NCBI RefSeq assembly: GCF_040829825.1
Contig: NZ_JBFOLH010000014.1
DNA: 64,000 nucleotides
Source of the DNA: Leadbetterella sp040829825
GTDB lineage: Bacteria; Bacteroidota; Bacteroidia; Cytophagales; Spirosomataceae
Direction: 5' to 3' (one strand)
The position numbers and the translations under genes were made by a program. The notes under the pieces were generated by a model. That model searched no databases. It was given only the letters and a program-made list of their open reading frames with translations, and was not told the DNA's origin. Of this stretch, positions 43,139 to 52,259 are shown one piece after another; positions within the stretch are counted from its first letter, which is position 1, and every line of letters begins with the position of its first letter.

Positions 43139-44212
43139 ATGATGAATTACAAAGAATATCATTTTCACGATCTGGCCAGAGATCCTTACTTCAGAAGATG
43201 GGTTCTGGAGAGAGACAGCGACGCAGAACGGTTCTGGGCCCGTTGGGTCATGGAAAACCCGGGAGAAGAAAAGAAAATACAGGCGGCAAAAACCTTCCTG
43301 CTGGCACTCCGGGAAAAAGACACCGATCTGAGCGATGCCCAGCTGGACAGGATTACGCAAAATGTGATTGCACAAGACAGGCCACCGGCCCGGAAAATTC
43401 CGCTTATCCGGGTAGCGGCTTCGGTTGCCCTGCTCCTCCTGGCCGGACTGGGGTATTACATCTATTCGTTGAAAACCGGAACGGCACAAGGCGTTGCCGG
43501 AATCAACGACGTGATCCTCGACGATTTCAGGGAAGTATCCAATACAACGGGAGCCCTCAAAAAAGTAACCCTTGCTGATGGCAGCATCGTTACCCTTTAT
43601 CCCAAAAGCCGGGTCAAATTCTCAAAAGATTTCAACCGCAGCGAACGTACCGTGTACCTCACCGGCCAGGCATTTTTTGAGGTGGTCAAAAATGCCCAGA
43701 AGCCGTTCTGGGTGTATACGGAAGACATTTCTACCCAGGTGGTGGGTACCAGCTTTATGGTGAAAGCCTTTGAGGGTGCCCGGGAGATCAACGTGGAAGT
43801 GAAAAAAGGGAAAGTGCTGGTTTATACGCGGAAAGACCTGAAAACCGCCCAGAAAGGACAAAAGAATACCCTGCCGGGAATGATGATCAGCAGCAACCAG
43901 AAAGTTTCTTTCAGCAAGAACGAAGAAAAGCTGGTCAAGTCGATCATCGAAGAGCCGGAAAAGATAGAAAAAATAGATGAAAGCCTGTTCCGCCTCGAAG
44001 AAGTGCCCGTGTCAGTAGTATTTGCAAGAATAGAAAAGGCCTACGGCATACCCATCAATTACGACGCCCAGAGCATGGCCGAATGCTATGTAACGGCCAA
44101 CCTGGAAGGTGACGCCCTTTTCAGGAAGCTTGATCTTATCTGCAAGATCACGCGTTCTTCGTATGAAATTGCTGACGGGCAGATCATTGTATACAGCAAG
44201 GGTTGCTTTTAA
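43139..44212 (+). CDS. FecR family anti-sigma factor
   Basis: 357 residues. The N-terminal cytoplasmic sigma-binding part (DPYFRRWVLERDSDAERFWARW) leads to one transmembrane segment at about 88-109 (IRVAASVALLLLAGLGYYIY), then the FecR beta-domain (KKVTLADGSIVTLYPKSRVKFS, RTVYLTGQAFFEV, FMVKAFEGAREINVEVKKGKVLV) and the C-terminal DUF4974-type helper domain (EVPVSVVFARIEKAYGIPINYD). It holds the sigma factor inactive until SusC's plug passes a signal. Start ATGATG: either is possible. Confidence 0.93.
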   Translation: MMNYKEYHFHDLARDPYFRRWVLERDSDAERFWARWVMENPGEEKKIQAAKTFLLALREKDTDLSDAQLDRITQNVIAQDRPPARKIPLIRVAASVALLLLAGLGYYIYSLKTGTAQGVAGINDVILDDFREVSNTTGALKKVTLADGSIVTLYPKSRVKFSKDFNRSERTVYLTGQAFFEVVKNAQKPFWVYTEDISTQVVGTSFMVKAFEGAREINVEVKKGKVLVYTRKDLKTAQKGQKNTLPGMMISSNQKVSFSKNEEKLVKSIIEEPEKIEKIDESLFRLEEVPVSVVFARIEKAYGIPINYDAQSMAECYVTANLEGDALFRKLDLICKITRSSYEIADGQIIVYSKGCF

Positions 44213-44319
44213 GGCTGTACGTTACCCCGTTTTAGGATTTTTTTGAAATTTTTTTGTAAAAATCCGGTATTTTGCATCGCAGTTTGCCATCTGGTAATAA
44301 AACCTTAAACAATTACCTT

Positions 44320-47300
44320 ATGGCAAGAATTTACCAGATTTACTACTTTTTTCTTCCGCTTATGAAAATTAGCATACCCCAGGTAATGTTAATGATCCTG
44401 TGTATGGGAGTGGCGTATGCCAACAAAGCAGAAGGACAGAATGTGCTTGAGCGGAAAATCAGCTTGTCAGTCAACAATGAAGAACTGAAAACAGCGCTTA
44501 TCCGGATCGAGAATGCGTCAAACGTCAGGTTCGTGTACAACCACCGGGAAATAAAAACAGACCGGAAAATCTCATTGAATGTAAAAGACGAGCAGCTGAA
44601 AGAAGTGCTTACCAGCCTGCTTGAGCCGCTGAAGATCCGGTTTGAGGTCAATGGAGATCATATTGTGCTGCAGAACCAGGCATTGGGACTGCTCAAAAGC
44701 AATATGCAGCTGAGAACATTCGACCGGCCGGTAAAAGGCAGGGTGCTTGATGAAAAAAACGAACCGGTTATTGGGGCTACCGTAGTACTGAAAGGTACTA
44801 CGCGGGCCACCATGACCGACGTGGAAGGGAATTTCATCCTGCATGTGGAAGATGAGAAATCGGTACTGGTAATCAGTTTTATAGGTTATAATACCAAAGA
44901 AGTAACAGTAGGATCGCAAACCGAATTATCGGTTATTCTTTCGGCAGAAACCCAGGCCCTGGACGAGGTGGTGGTGGTAGGGTACGGTACCCAGAAAAAA
45001 GTAAACCTCACCGGTGCCGTAAGCACCATTTCGGGAGAGGCGTTTGAAAACCGCCCGGTCACCCAGCTTACCCAGGCGCTGCAGGGAAGCGTTCCAAACC
45101 TGAATATCACGTTCGGCTCCGGCCAGCCCGGTTCCAGCGGTACCTTAAATGTGCGGGGAAGCACCTCGATTAACGGAGGAGGCCCCCTGGTGCTCATTGA
45201 CGGCGTGCTGGGTGAGCTGGACCGCATCAATGCCAATGACGTGGAGTCTGTTACCGTGTTGAAAGATGCCTCGGCCGCCGCAGTGTACGGCGCCAGGGGA
45301 GCTTTCGGGGTAATCCTGGTCACTACCAAAAGTGCGAAAAAAGACGGGGTATCCGATATTACCTATTCCAATAATTTCGGCTTCACTACCCACCCGGTCA
45401 GAACCGACTACATCACCTCCGGTTACTGGAATGCCAAAATCAACGATGACGCCATGCGCAACACCCTGGGATACGGTGCCACGCTGTACTCGGAAGAAGA
45501 TTACGCTGAGCTCTGGGCGCGGGTAAACGACAAGACGGAAAACCCGGACCGTCCCTGGGTGGTTATCAAGAAAAATGCTGCCGGCCGTGATCTCTACCGG
45601 TATTACGGCAACTTTGACTGGTTCAATTACTTTTACAACAAATGGCGGCCCAAGCAGGACCATAACCTGTCTTTCTCGGGCAGAAGCGGTAAAACCACCT
45701 ACGCCTTCTCAGGAGCTACCGCCAAAGAACAGGGGATCTTCAATATCAACCCGGATATGTTTACCCGGCATAACCTGAGAACCAAAGTAGAAAGCGAGCT
45801 GAAAAAATGGCTGACGGTGAGCAACAATATGCACTTTTACAAATCGTCTTACGACTGGTACGGCTTTGCCTCCAATTTCAGCCTCGACCCCCGGAATGCC
45901 GCCGGTGTGCGGGCCATCAACAATGCCCCCATCTACCATTACCACCCGATGTACGTGCCGCGCAACCCTGACGGCACCCTTACCGGCTACGGAGGCATCA
46001 GCAATTACCCCGTGGGCATCGGGCTCCACAATGCCCTGGAAAGCGGATCCATGAAAGGATACAAACGCGGCACCGAACTTACCAATACCACCCAGATGCT
46101 GTTCAGGCTGGCCAAAGGGTTCACCCTCACCGGGAATTACACGTTCAGGGAATTCCGTTCGGACGATTCCTACCGGCAAACCAAGCAGTACTATTCCAAA
46201 TATCCGGGTGTGCTGGAGCTTTCCAGCCTTCCTGATCTCAGCATAGACCGCCTCTCGGAAAGCATGAGCAAATACCAGTGGAACCTCATCAATATTTTCG
46301 GGAACTACGAAACGTCATTCGGCTATCATAACCTAAGCGGCATGCTGGGCTTCAACCAGGAGAACCAGACCTCCAAACGCGTGGGCGGCAACGGCCAGGA
46401 ACTGCTCTCCGAAACCCTGAACGACCTCTCCCTGGTTACCGGCGAGCGGCAATTTGTGGGCGGCGCTGAAGAATGGGCCGTGAGAGGCGGCTTTTTCCGG
46501 GTCAATTATGACTATGCCGGGAAATACCTGATGGAAGTTTCCGGCCGGTACGACGGCACCTCCCGTTTCCCCAAAAACAGCCGGTTCGGGTTCTTCCCCT
46601 CGTTTTCAGCCGGCTGGCGGCTAAGCGAAGAAGAGTTCTTCCGGCCACTCAAGAGCACAGTAAATAACCTCAAGCTGCGCTACTCGTACGGGTCACTGGG
46701 CAACCAGGATGTAAGCACGTATGCCTACATATCGGCCATGAGCACCGGGCAGATCAATTACCTGTCTGACAACCAGCGGTTGAATGCAACCAATGACCCC
46801 GCTCCCATCGGTACCGATCTTACCTGGGAAAGCATCACGACCAGCAACTTCGGGCTCGACATTGGCCTTTTTAAAAACCGCCTGAACATTGAAACCGATT
46901 TTTATATCCGGGATACCCGCGGCATGCTGACCAAAGGCAGGACACTGGCAGCCGTGTTTGGTGCACCCGAACCCCGCGAAAATGCCGCCGACCTGCGCAC
47001 CAAAGGCTTTGACCTTTCGGTGAACTGGCAGGACGAATTCCTGCTGGCCAAAAAACCCTTCTCCTGGGGTGTACGGGGGATACTGTCGGATTATACGGCC
47101 AGGATCACCCGGTTCGACAACCCGGCCGGTCTGCTGACCACCTATTACAAAGGACAAAAACTGGGAGAGATCTGGGGATACCGGTATGATGGCCTCTTCC
47201 GTACCAACGAAGACGCCCAGGCCTGGGCGGCGGTAGTTAACCAGGACTTTATCAATACCCGGCGCACAGGCGCCCCTACGGCGGAGCTCCGGAAGCTGCA

Positions 47301-47913
47301 GGCCGGCGACATCAAGATACTGGACCTCAACGGCGACGGAGTGATCAATAACGGGCTGAATACCCTGAGTGATCCCGGTGACCGCCGCATCATAGGCAAT
47401 ACCACGCCCCGGTATTCGTTCGGGCTCACCTTTAATGCCAGCTGGAACGGGTTTTACGCTTCCGTATTCTTCCAGGGGGTAGGCCACCGCGACTGGTATC
47501 CTGATGCCGAGGCCCAGTCTTTCTGGTCGGTGTACTCACGCCCGTACGACTCCTTTATCCCGGCTGATTTCCCGGATAAAATATGGTCGCCCGAAAACCC
47601 GGATGCCTATTTTCCCCTGCTGAGAGGGTATATCGCCCAATCTTCCGAGCTTCTCCAGGCCAATGATATGTATCTCCAGGACCTGGCCTATATAAAAGTC
47701 CGTAACCTCACGGTCGGGTATACCCTGCCTGAGCGCTGGACAAAACGCGTGAAAGTATCACGGGCACGTATTTTTGCCACGGGTGAAAACCTTCGTACGT
47801 GGACCAAGCTGAAGTCGGAGTACCTCGACCCTGAACAATTGATGATCGATAATTCAGGCCGGAGCTACCCCATCGGAAGAGTCTGGTCTTTTGGTACCCA
47901 AATCAGTTTTTAA
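44320..47913 (+). CDS. SusC/RagA family TonB-dependent outer-membrane receptor
   Basis: About 1197 residues from MARIYQIYYFFLPLMKISIP; the signal peptide ends near GVAYANKAEG. An N-terminal STN/secretin-like sensor domain (VLERKISLSVNNEELKTALIRIENASNVRFVYN) marks it as a transducer, the part that contacts FecR. A CarboxypepD_reg domain follows (GRVLDEKNEPVIGATVVLKGTT), then the plug with TonB-region motif LDEVVVVGYGTQKKVNLTGAVSTI, and a 22-strand barrel. A TTG upstream (44272) keeps the frame open but is rejected. It takes up ligand together with the SusD protein 18 bp downstream. A TATTTTG box near 44268 may be its promoter. Confidence 0.95.
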   Translation: MARIYQIYYFFLPLMKISIPQVMLMILCMGVAYANKAEGQNVLERKISLSVNNEELKTALIRIENASNVRFVYNHREIKTDRKISLNVKDEQLKEVLTSLLEPLKIRFEVNGDHIVLQNQALGLLKSNMQLRTFDRPVKGRVLDEKNEPVIGATVVLKGTTRATMTDVEGNFILHVEDEKSVLVISFIGYNTKEVTVGSQTELSVILSAETQALDEVVVVGYGTQKKVNLTGAVSTISGEAFENRPVTQLTQALQGSVPNLNITFGSGQPGSSGTLNVRGSTSINGGGPLVLIDGVLGELDRINANDVESVTVLKDASAAAVYGARGAFGVILVTTKSAKKDGVSDITYSNNFGFTTHPVRTDYITSGYWNAKINDDAMRNTLGYGATLYSEEDYAELWARVNDKTENPDRPWVVIKKNAAGRDLYRYYGNFDWFNYFYNKWRPKQDHNLSFSGRSGKTTYAFSGATAKEQGIFNINPDMFTRHNLRTKVESELKKWLTVSNNMHFYKSSYDWYGFASNFSLDPRNAAGVRAINNAPIYHYHPMYVPRNPDGTLTGYGGISNYPVGIGLHNALESGSMKGYKRGTELTNTTQMLFRLAKGFTLTGNYTFREFRSDDSYRQTKQYYSKYPGVLELSSLPDLSIDRLSESMSKYQWNLINIFGNYETSFGYHNLSGMLGFNQENQTSKRVGGNGQELLSETLNDLSLVTGERQFVGGAEEWAVRGGFFRVNYDYAGKYLMEVSGRYDGTSRFPKNSRFGFFPSFSAGWRLSEEEFFRPLKSTVNNLKLRYSYGSLGNQDVSTYAYISAMSTGQINYLSDNQRLNATNDPAPIGTDLTWESITTSNFGLDIGLFKNRLNIETDFYIRDTRGMLTKGRTLAAVFGAPEPRENAADLRTKGFDLSVNWQDEFLLAKKPFSWGVRGILSDYTARITRFDNPAGLLTTYYKGQKLGEIWGYRYDGLFRTNEDAQAWAAVVNQDFINTRRTGAPTAELRKLQAGDIKILDLNGDGVINNGLNTLSDPGDRRIIGNTTPRYSFGLTFNASWNGFYASVFFQGVGHRDWYPDAEAQSFWSVYSRPYDSFIPADFPDKIWSPENPDAYFPLLRGYIAQSSELLQANDMYLQDLAYIKVRNLTVGYTLPERWTKRVKVSRARIFATGENLRTWTKLKSEYLDPEQLMIDNSGRSYPIGRVWSFGTQISF

Positions 47914-47931
47914 CCCTAACCGAAAATCAAA

Positions 47932-49689
47932 ATGAAAATCAGGATTTTTTATATACTTCTCCCGGTTGTTTTCTTTGCTTCAGCCTGTAACGACGACTAC
48001 CTCGAACGGTACCCTCTTTCGGAGCTGGCCCCGGCCACGTACTTCCGGACAGCCAACGAGCTTCGCAATTATACCAATGGTTTCTATACGCTGCTGCCTG
48101 ACGAAGATGGCATCTACAATTACAGCCAGGGCACACTTGCTGCCGATGACGAAGCCCGTAACGGCCTGTCGGCCGAAATCCAGGGCAACCGCGTTACACC
48201 TTCCAGCGACGGCGGCTGGGTCTGGTCTGACTTAAGGAAAATCAACTTTTTCCTGGCGTATTCACACCAGTGTACCGATGAAGCGGCCCGCCTGCAATAC
48301 GAAGGGGTGGCCCGGTTCTTCAGGGCTTATTTTTACTTTGACAAGGTGGTGCGCTTCGGCGATGTGCCCTGGTACGATACCGTGCTGGAAAACAACGACA
48401 CCGAGGCCCTGAACAGGCCCCGTGACTCGCGCAAGGTAGTCTTTGCCCGGATGCTTGAAGACATTGACTTTGCCATCCAGAACCTGCCCAATCAAAAGCA
48501 CGCCAACCTGGTTACCCGGTGGACCGCCCTGGCCTTTAAATCGCGGATGTGCCTTTTTGAAGGTACTTTCCGCAAATACCACGGCCTGGGCGACTGGCAG
48601 GAAGTGCTGCAGCAGGGCGTGGCGGCCTCAGAGCAGCTGATGAGCAGCGGTACATACACCATTTATACCGGTAATCCGCAAACCGCCTACCATGAGCTCT
48701 TCATTGCAGACAATGCCATCACCGGTGAGATGATCCTGGCCCGGCAATACAATGCTTCGGTACCCCTGCTGCACCGGGCAAATTATTACATGCTCACGGC
48801 CTCGTACGGCCGGCCCGGCCTGCAGAAATCGCTGGTGAACAGCTACCTGATGGCAGACGGCACCCGGTTTACCGATATTCCCGGCTACCAGACCATGTCG
48901 TTCTATGAAGAAACCCGGAACCGCGATCCCCGTATGGCACAGACCATCCGCACACCGGGCTACAAGCGGATCGGGAGCAATGTGGTTTCGGTTCCTGATT
49001 TCTCCACCTGTGTTACCGGGTACCAGTATGTCAAATATATCCTGTCACCTGCATTTGATGCGGGGCAGTCTATGAATGATCTCCCGATATTTCGTTATGC
49101 CGAAGTATTGCTTAACTTTGCTGAAGCCAAAGCAGAATTGGGCACACTTACCCAGGCCGACATTGATAAAAGCATTAAATTGCTCCGTGACCGCGTAGGC
49201 ATGCCTAACCTCAGCCTGACAGCCGCCAATGCGAACCCTGACCCTTACCTGGCCGGTGAGTATCCTCATGTATCTGCCGGCACCCATACAGGGGTTATAC
49301 TCGAGATCCGGAGAGAGCGCCGTATTGAGCTGGTGAAAGAAGGGCACCGGTACCGTGACCTGCTTCGCTGGAAAGAAGGTGCCCGGCTGGCCAAACCGTT
49401 CTACGGCATGTATTTTCCCGGTGTGGGCGAATACGACCTGGACCGGAACGGCACCATTGACCTGGTGATCTATGACGGGCAGGCCCCGGCAGCTGTACCG
49501 GGTGTGCAGTATCAGCGTTTGGGCGAGCTGGTGCTGGAAAACGGGCGGAACGGCGGGAGGATCGTCAACCTGCCCAATATTATCAAAACCTGGGATGAGA
49601 ACAAAGACTATTTCTACCCTATTCCTACCCAGGAGCTCCAGCTGAATACCAACCTGAAGCAAAACCCGGGATGGCAAAGCGGAGGATGA
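47932..49689 (+). CDS. SusD/RagB family outer-membrane lipoprotein
   Basis: 585 residues. Lipobox F-A-S-A-C (Cys19), then DDYLERYPLSELAPATYFRTANELRNYTNGFYT, the RagB/SusD start. TPR-like helical repeats and the C-terminal lid region LRDRVGMPNLSLTAA, RRIELVKEGHRYRDLLRWKEGARL are typical; it ends YYPIPTQELQLNTNLKQNPGW. It is the surface lid that captures substrate above the SusC pore. It is 18 bp downstream of susC and 39 bp upstream of pafA. Confidence 0.94.
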   Translation: MKIRIFYILLPVVFFASACNDDYLERYPLSELAPATYFRTANELRNYTNGFYTLLPDEDGIYNYSQGTLAADDEARNGLSAEIQGNRVTPSSDGGWVWSDLRKINFFLAYSHQCTDEAARLQYEGVARFFRAYFYFDKVVRFGDVPWYDTVLENNDTEALNRPRDSRKVVFARMLEDIDFAIQNLPNQKHANLVTRWTALAFKSRMCLFEGTFRKYHGLGDWQEVLQQGVAASEQLMSSGTYTIYTGNPQTAYHELFIADNAITGEMILARQYNASVPLLHRANYYMLTASYGRPGLQKSLVNSYLMADGTRFTDIPGYQTMSFYEETRNRDPRMAQTIRTPGYKRIGSNVVSVPDFSTCVTGYQYVKYILSPAFDAGQSMNDLPIFRYAEVLLNFAEAKAELGTLTQADIDKSIKLLRDRVGMPNLSLTAANANPDPYLAGEYPHVSAGTHTGVILEIRRERRIELVKEGHRYRDLLRWKEGARLAKPFYGMYFPGVGEYDLDRNGTIDLVIYDGQAPAAVPGVQYQRLGELVLENGRNGGRIVNLPNIIKTWDENKDYFYPIPTQELQLNTNLKQNPGWQSGG

Positions 49690-49728
49690 CGTGACCTGTT
49701 TTTTTATGTTTTAATAAATTGTTTTTGA

Positions 49729-51381
49729 ATGAAGTATTTAATTTCACTTACGGCGGGTATTCTTTTTGCAGCCGGCCTGCATGCGCAAAGCCCGAAAGCT
49801 GCAACTGCCCCTGCCCGGGAAATAGCCCGGCCCAAACTGGTAGTAGGCATCATTGTTGACCAGATGCGTTACGATTATTTCTATCGCTTTTACGACAAAT
49901 ACGGCGAGGGAGGGATCAAGCGCTTTATGAACCAGGGATTTTTTGCGCGTAATAACCATTACCATTATGCCCTGACCATCACGGCCGCCGGGCATGCCTC
50001 GGTATATACCGGCTCGGCACCCGCCATTCACGGCATTATCGGTAACGACTGGTACGACCCCATTGAGGGGCGCGGCGTATATTGCGTGGAAGACAGCACC
50101 GTAAAGATAGTGGGCAGCCCCACCGAGTCGGCCGGCAAGATGTCACCCCGGAATCTCCTGGTGAGCACGGTCACGGATCAGCTCAAGCTGGCCACCAATT
50201 TCCGTTCAAAAACCATCGGTATTTCCATCAAAGACCGCGGAGCCATATTGCCCGCGGGGCATACGGCTGATGCCGCTTACTGGTTTGATTCCAAGTCGGG
50301 AAATTTTGTCACCAGCACCTATTACCGCAACGAGCTGCCAGCCTGGGTGAAAGAGTATAACGACAAGAAGCTACCGGCAAAATATGCCCGTGAAGGCTGG
50401 AAAACCCTCCTTCCTATTGATCAGTATACCGAAAGCACCCCGGACAACGAACCCTGGGAAGGCCGGTTTACCGGTGAAACCGCCTCTACTTTCCCGCATG
50501 ACCTGGCCGGAATTTCGGGGAATTCTTTCGGATCAGTGACCACATCTCCCTGGGGCAATACCCTGCTCAAAGACCTGGCCATAGCCGCCATCAAAAATGA
50601 GAACCTGGGTAAGGGGCAGTTTACCGACTTCCTGGCGGTGAGCTTTTCCTCTCCCGATGCCGTTGGCCATATGTACGGACCGAACTCGATAGAAATTGAG
50701 GATGTATACCTCCGCATGGACCGCGATTTTGCCGAAATGTTTACGTTTTTAGACAGCTGGGTAGGGAAAGACAATTACACCGTATTCATTTCTGCCGACC
50801 ACGGCGTGGCTGACGTACCCGCTTTCTGGCAGGAGCACAAACTGCCCGGCGGGCTGGTTCCGCTGGCAAAAATGGGTGACGACATCAGAAAAGCACTGAA
50901 CAGCGCTTTCGGCGAAGGCCAGTACATCCGTTCGGTAGCCAACGGCCAGATTTACCTGGACCATGCCTTGCTGAAAGAACGGGGAATCTCTCAGGACCAG
51001 GTGCATGCCGTAGTGAAAGAAGCCATCATCGGCGACCCTTCTATTGCCGATGTGCTGAACCTGAAAAGGCTGAACGAGGAGCAGCTTACGCCTTACCAGC
51101 TGGATCTGTACAGGAACCTGATCATGGTAAAACGCAGCGGCGACATCCAGATCGTACCGAGACCGGGCTGGGTGTCCTGGCGGCCCCAGGGAACCAGCCA
51201 CGGTACGCCTTACAATAACGACACGCATGTTCCGTTTGCCCTGTTTGGCTGGGGGGTGAAGCACGGCGAAACGCTGCGGCGTACCGCCATTGCCGACATA
51301 GCACCTACCATTTCAGCGCTGCTGCACATCTTACCGCCTAACGGCAGCATAGGGCAGCCGGTAGTAGAAGCCCTGAAGTAA
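49729..51381 (+). CDS. pafA: PafA-type alkaline phosphatase
   Basis: 550 residues, signal peptide MKYLISLTAGILFAAGLHAQ. Alkaline phosphatase superfamily. The catalytic Thr85 is in ITAAGHAS and the metal ligands are in IIVDQM, SSPDAVGHMYG (Asp310, His314), SADHG (Asp357, His358) and GTSHGTPYNND. Asn106 (GNDWYD) and the Lys168/Arg170 pair (SIKDRG) match PafA phosphomonoesterase residues, each offset by the same number of positions (+6) as the nucleophile. This supports a phosphate monoesterase rather than a nucleotide phosphodiesterase. It is periplasmic and comes directly after susCD, so it likely processes the imported or bound ligand. Confidence 0.9.
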   Translation: MKYLISLTAGILFAAGLHAQSPKAATAPAREIARPKLVVGIIVDQMRYDYFYRFYDKYGEGGIKRFMNQGFFARNNHYHYALTITAAGHASVYTGSAPAIHGIIGNDWYDPIEGRGVYCVEDSTVKIVGSPTESAGKMSPRNLLVSTVTDQLKLATNFRSKTIGISIKDRGAILPAGHTADAAYWFDSKSGNFVTSTYYRNELPAWVKEYNDKKLPAKYAREGWKTLLPIDQYTESTPDNEPWEGRFTGETASTFPHDLAGISGNSFGSVTTSPWGNTLLKDLAIAAIKNENLGKGQFTDFLAVSFSSPDAVGHMYGPNSIEIEDVYLRMDRDFAEMFTFLDSWVGKDNYTVFISADHGVADVPAFWQEHKLPGGLVPLAKMGDDIRKALNSAFGEGQYIRSVANGQIYLDHALLKERGISQDQVHAVVKEAIIGDPSIADVLNLKRLNEEQLTPYQLDLYRNLIMVKRSGDIQIVPRPGWVSWRPQGTSHGTPYNNDTHVPFALFGWGVKHGETLRRTAIADIAPTISALLHILPPNGSIGQPVVEALK

Positions 51382-51430
51382 ATCGACTCTTTCAGGAGGC
51401 TGATAAAGGCTTAATGGTGTGAAAATATCA

Positions 51431-51482
51431 AAAGAGCCTGAAAAGTATACAAATTGCAATCTGTATACTTTTCAGGCTCTTT
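51431..51482. terminator. 21-bp perfect hairpin between convergent genes
   Basis: Arms 51431-51451 and 51462-51482 are exact complements over 21 bp (core GAGCCTGAAAAGTATACA) with a 10-nt loop. Its ends are AAA/TTT, giving T-rich tails both ways. It sits between pafA and the convergent NTF2-like gene, 50 bp after the pafA stop. Confidence 0.9.
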
Positions 51483-51483
51483 C

Positions 51484-51924
51484 TTACTTACACCCCTCCT
51501 TCCGCCTCGTATCTATAATATACCGGATCTTCCAGGTGCCGTTTTCCTTATGCAGCTGGAAGCTGTTCACCCCGCAATGGGAAAACTGCCCGTTGTAGTA
51601 AAATTCATAGGGAGTCCATACCGCCGCCAGGTTACCGTCTACAAGAACAGAAGCAAAGGTGATCCGCTCGTCAAGGCTGCCTTCCGGGGCCCGGGCAACA
51701 GAGCCGATAAAACCCTGTACATCTTCTGTACGTACCTCATTTTTAGAGGTAATGCTCTGGAAGATAATGCCCGCCGCCAGGGTGCTTTTCACCCCGGAAG
51801 AATCGGAAGACTTCATGGCCCCGAAAAACCGGTTAATGGTTTCCTTTATGGAATCGGTTTCCGTGGTTTGAGCATAACCCGCCAGGCAGGCCAAAAGGAG
51901 CGTTACGGTCAGGTATTTTTTCAT
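51484..51924 (-). CDS. secreted NTF2/SnoaL-like protein
   Basis: 146 residues with a signal peptide (MKKYLTVTLLLACLAGYAQ). The mature part has the cone-shaped NTF2-like pattern: SIKETINRFFGAMKSSDSSGVKSTLAAGIIFQS, a short loop region, LVDGNLAAVWTPYEFYYNGQFSHCGVNSFQL and NGTWKIRYIIDTRR. No catalytic residues are recognisable. Function unknown; it could be a small-molecule binding or enzymatic NTF2 protein. The stop codon lies next to the 21-bp hairpin. Confidence 0.82.
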   Translation of the reverse strand: MKKYLTVTLLLACLAGYAQTTETDSIKETINRFFGAMKSSDSSGVKSTLAAGIIFQSITSKNEVRTEDVQGFIGSVARAPEGSLDERITFASVLVDGNLAAVWTPYEFYYNGQFSHCGVNSFQLHKENGTWKIRYIIDTRRKEGCK

Positions 51925-51990
51925 AGGTATACATTTTTTAGCTGTGACCCGGGCGACGAACCGCTATGAGGCCCGCCCGCTGAATACGGT

Positions 51991-52203
51991 TCAGAAATCC
52001 TCGTCGGGCAATATCTCTGCCACCCGGCCGATCTGCCCGTCTTCCAGGCGCACCTTAATGCCCCGGTGATGGTAAGGTGCTGAAGTAAGAATATTTTTCA
52101 CAACGCCCTCTGTCAGCTCTCCCGTGCGCTGATCTTTCTTCAGAATAATATTGACCAGCATGCCCGGCCTGATATCTGCTCTTGTTTTTCCGTCTTTTGC
52201 CAT
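51991..52203 (-). CDS. YwbE family protein
   Basis: 70 residues from MAKDGKTRADIRPGMLVNIILKKDQRTGELTEGVVKNILT. Small, basic, beta-rich, with the YwbE (DUF2196) core HHRGIKVRLEDGQIGRVAEIL. The family is conserved in bacteria but its function is unknown. The frame extends 33 bp upstream, but a promoter box TATCTTTG ends 4 bp before the ATG at 52203, which also makes this mRNA a leaderless candidate. Confidence 0.9.
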   Translation of the reverse strand: MAKDGKTRADIRPGMLVNIILKKDQRTGELTEGVVKNILTSAPYHHRGIKVRLEDGQIGRVAEILPDEDF

Positions 52204-52207
52204 AGTG

Positions 52208-52215
52208 CAAAGATA
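52208..52215 (-). promoter_or_regulatory. -7 box TATCTTTG of the YwbE gene
   Basis: Exact TAnnTTTG match on the minus strand ending 4 bp before the ATG, so the transcript start should fall at the start codon. No TTTG at -33 found. Confidence 0.5.
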
Positions 52216-52259
52216 CAATTTTGGACATATGTTCACCGGTTGGCCGCCCGAAAATGAAG

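Noticed and set aside
44272..44319. SusC start at a TTG codon 48 bp upstream
   Set aside because: It lies in an AT-rich promoter-like stretch, and the ATG at 44320 begins the signal peptide.
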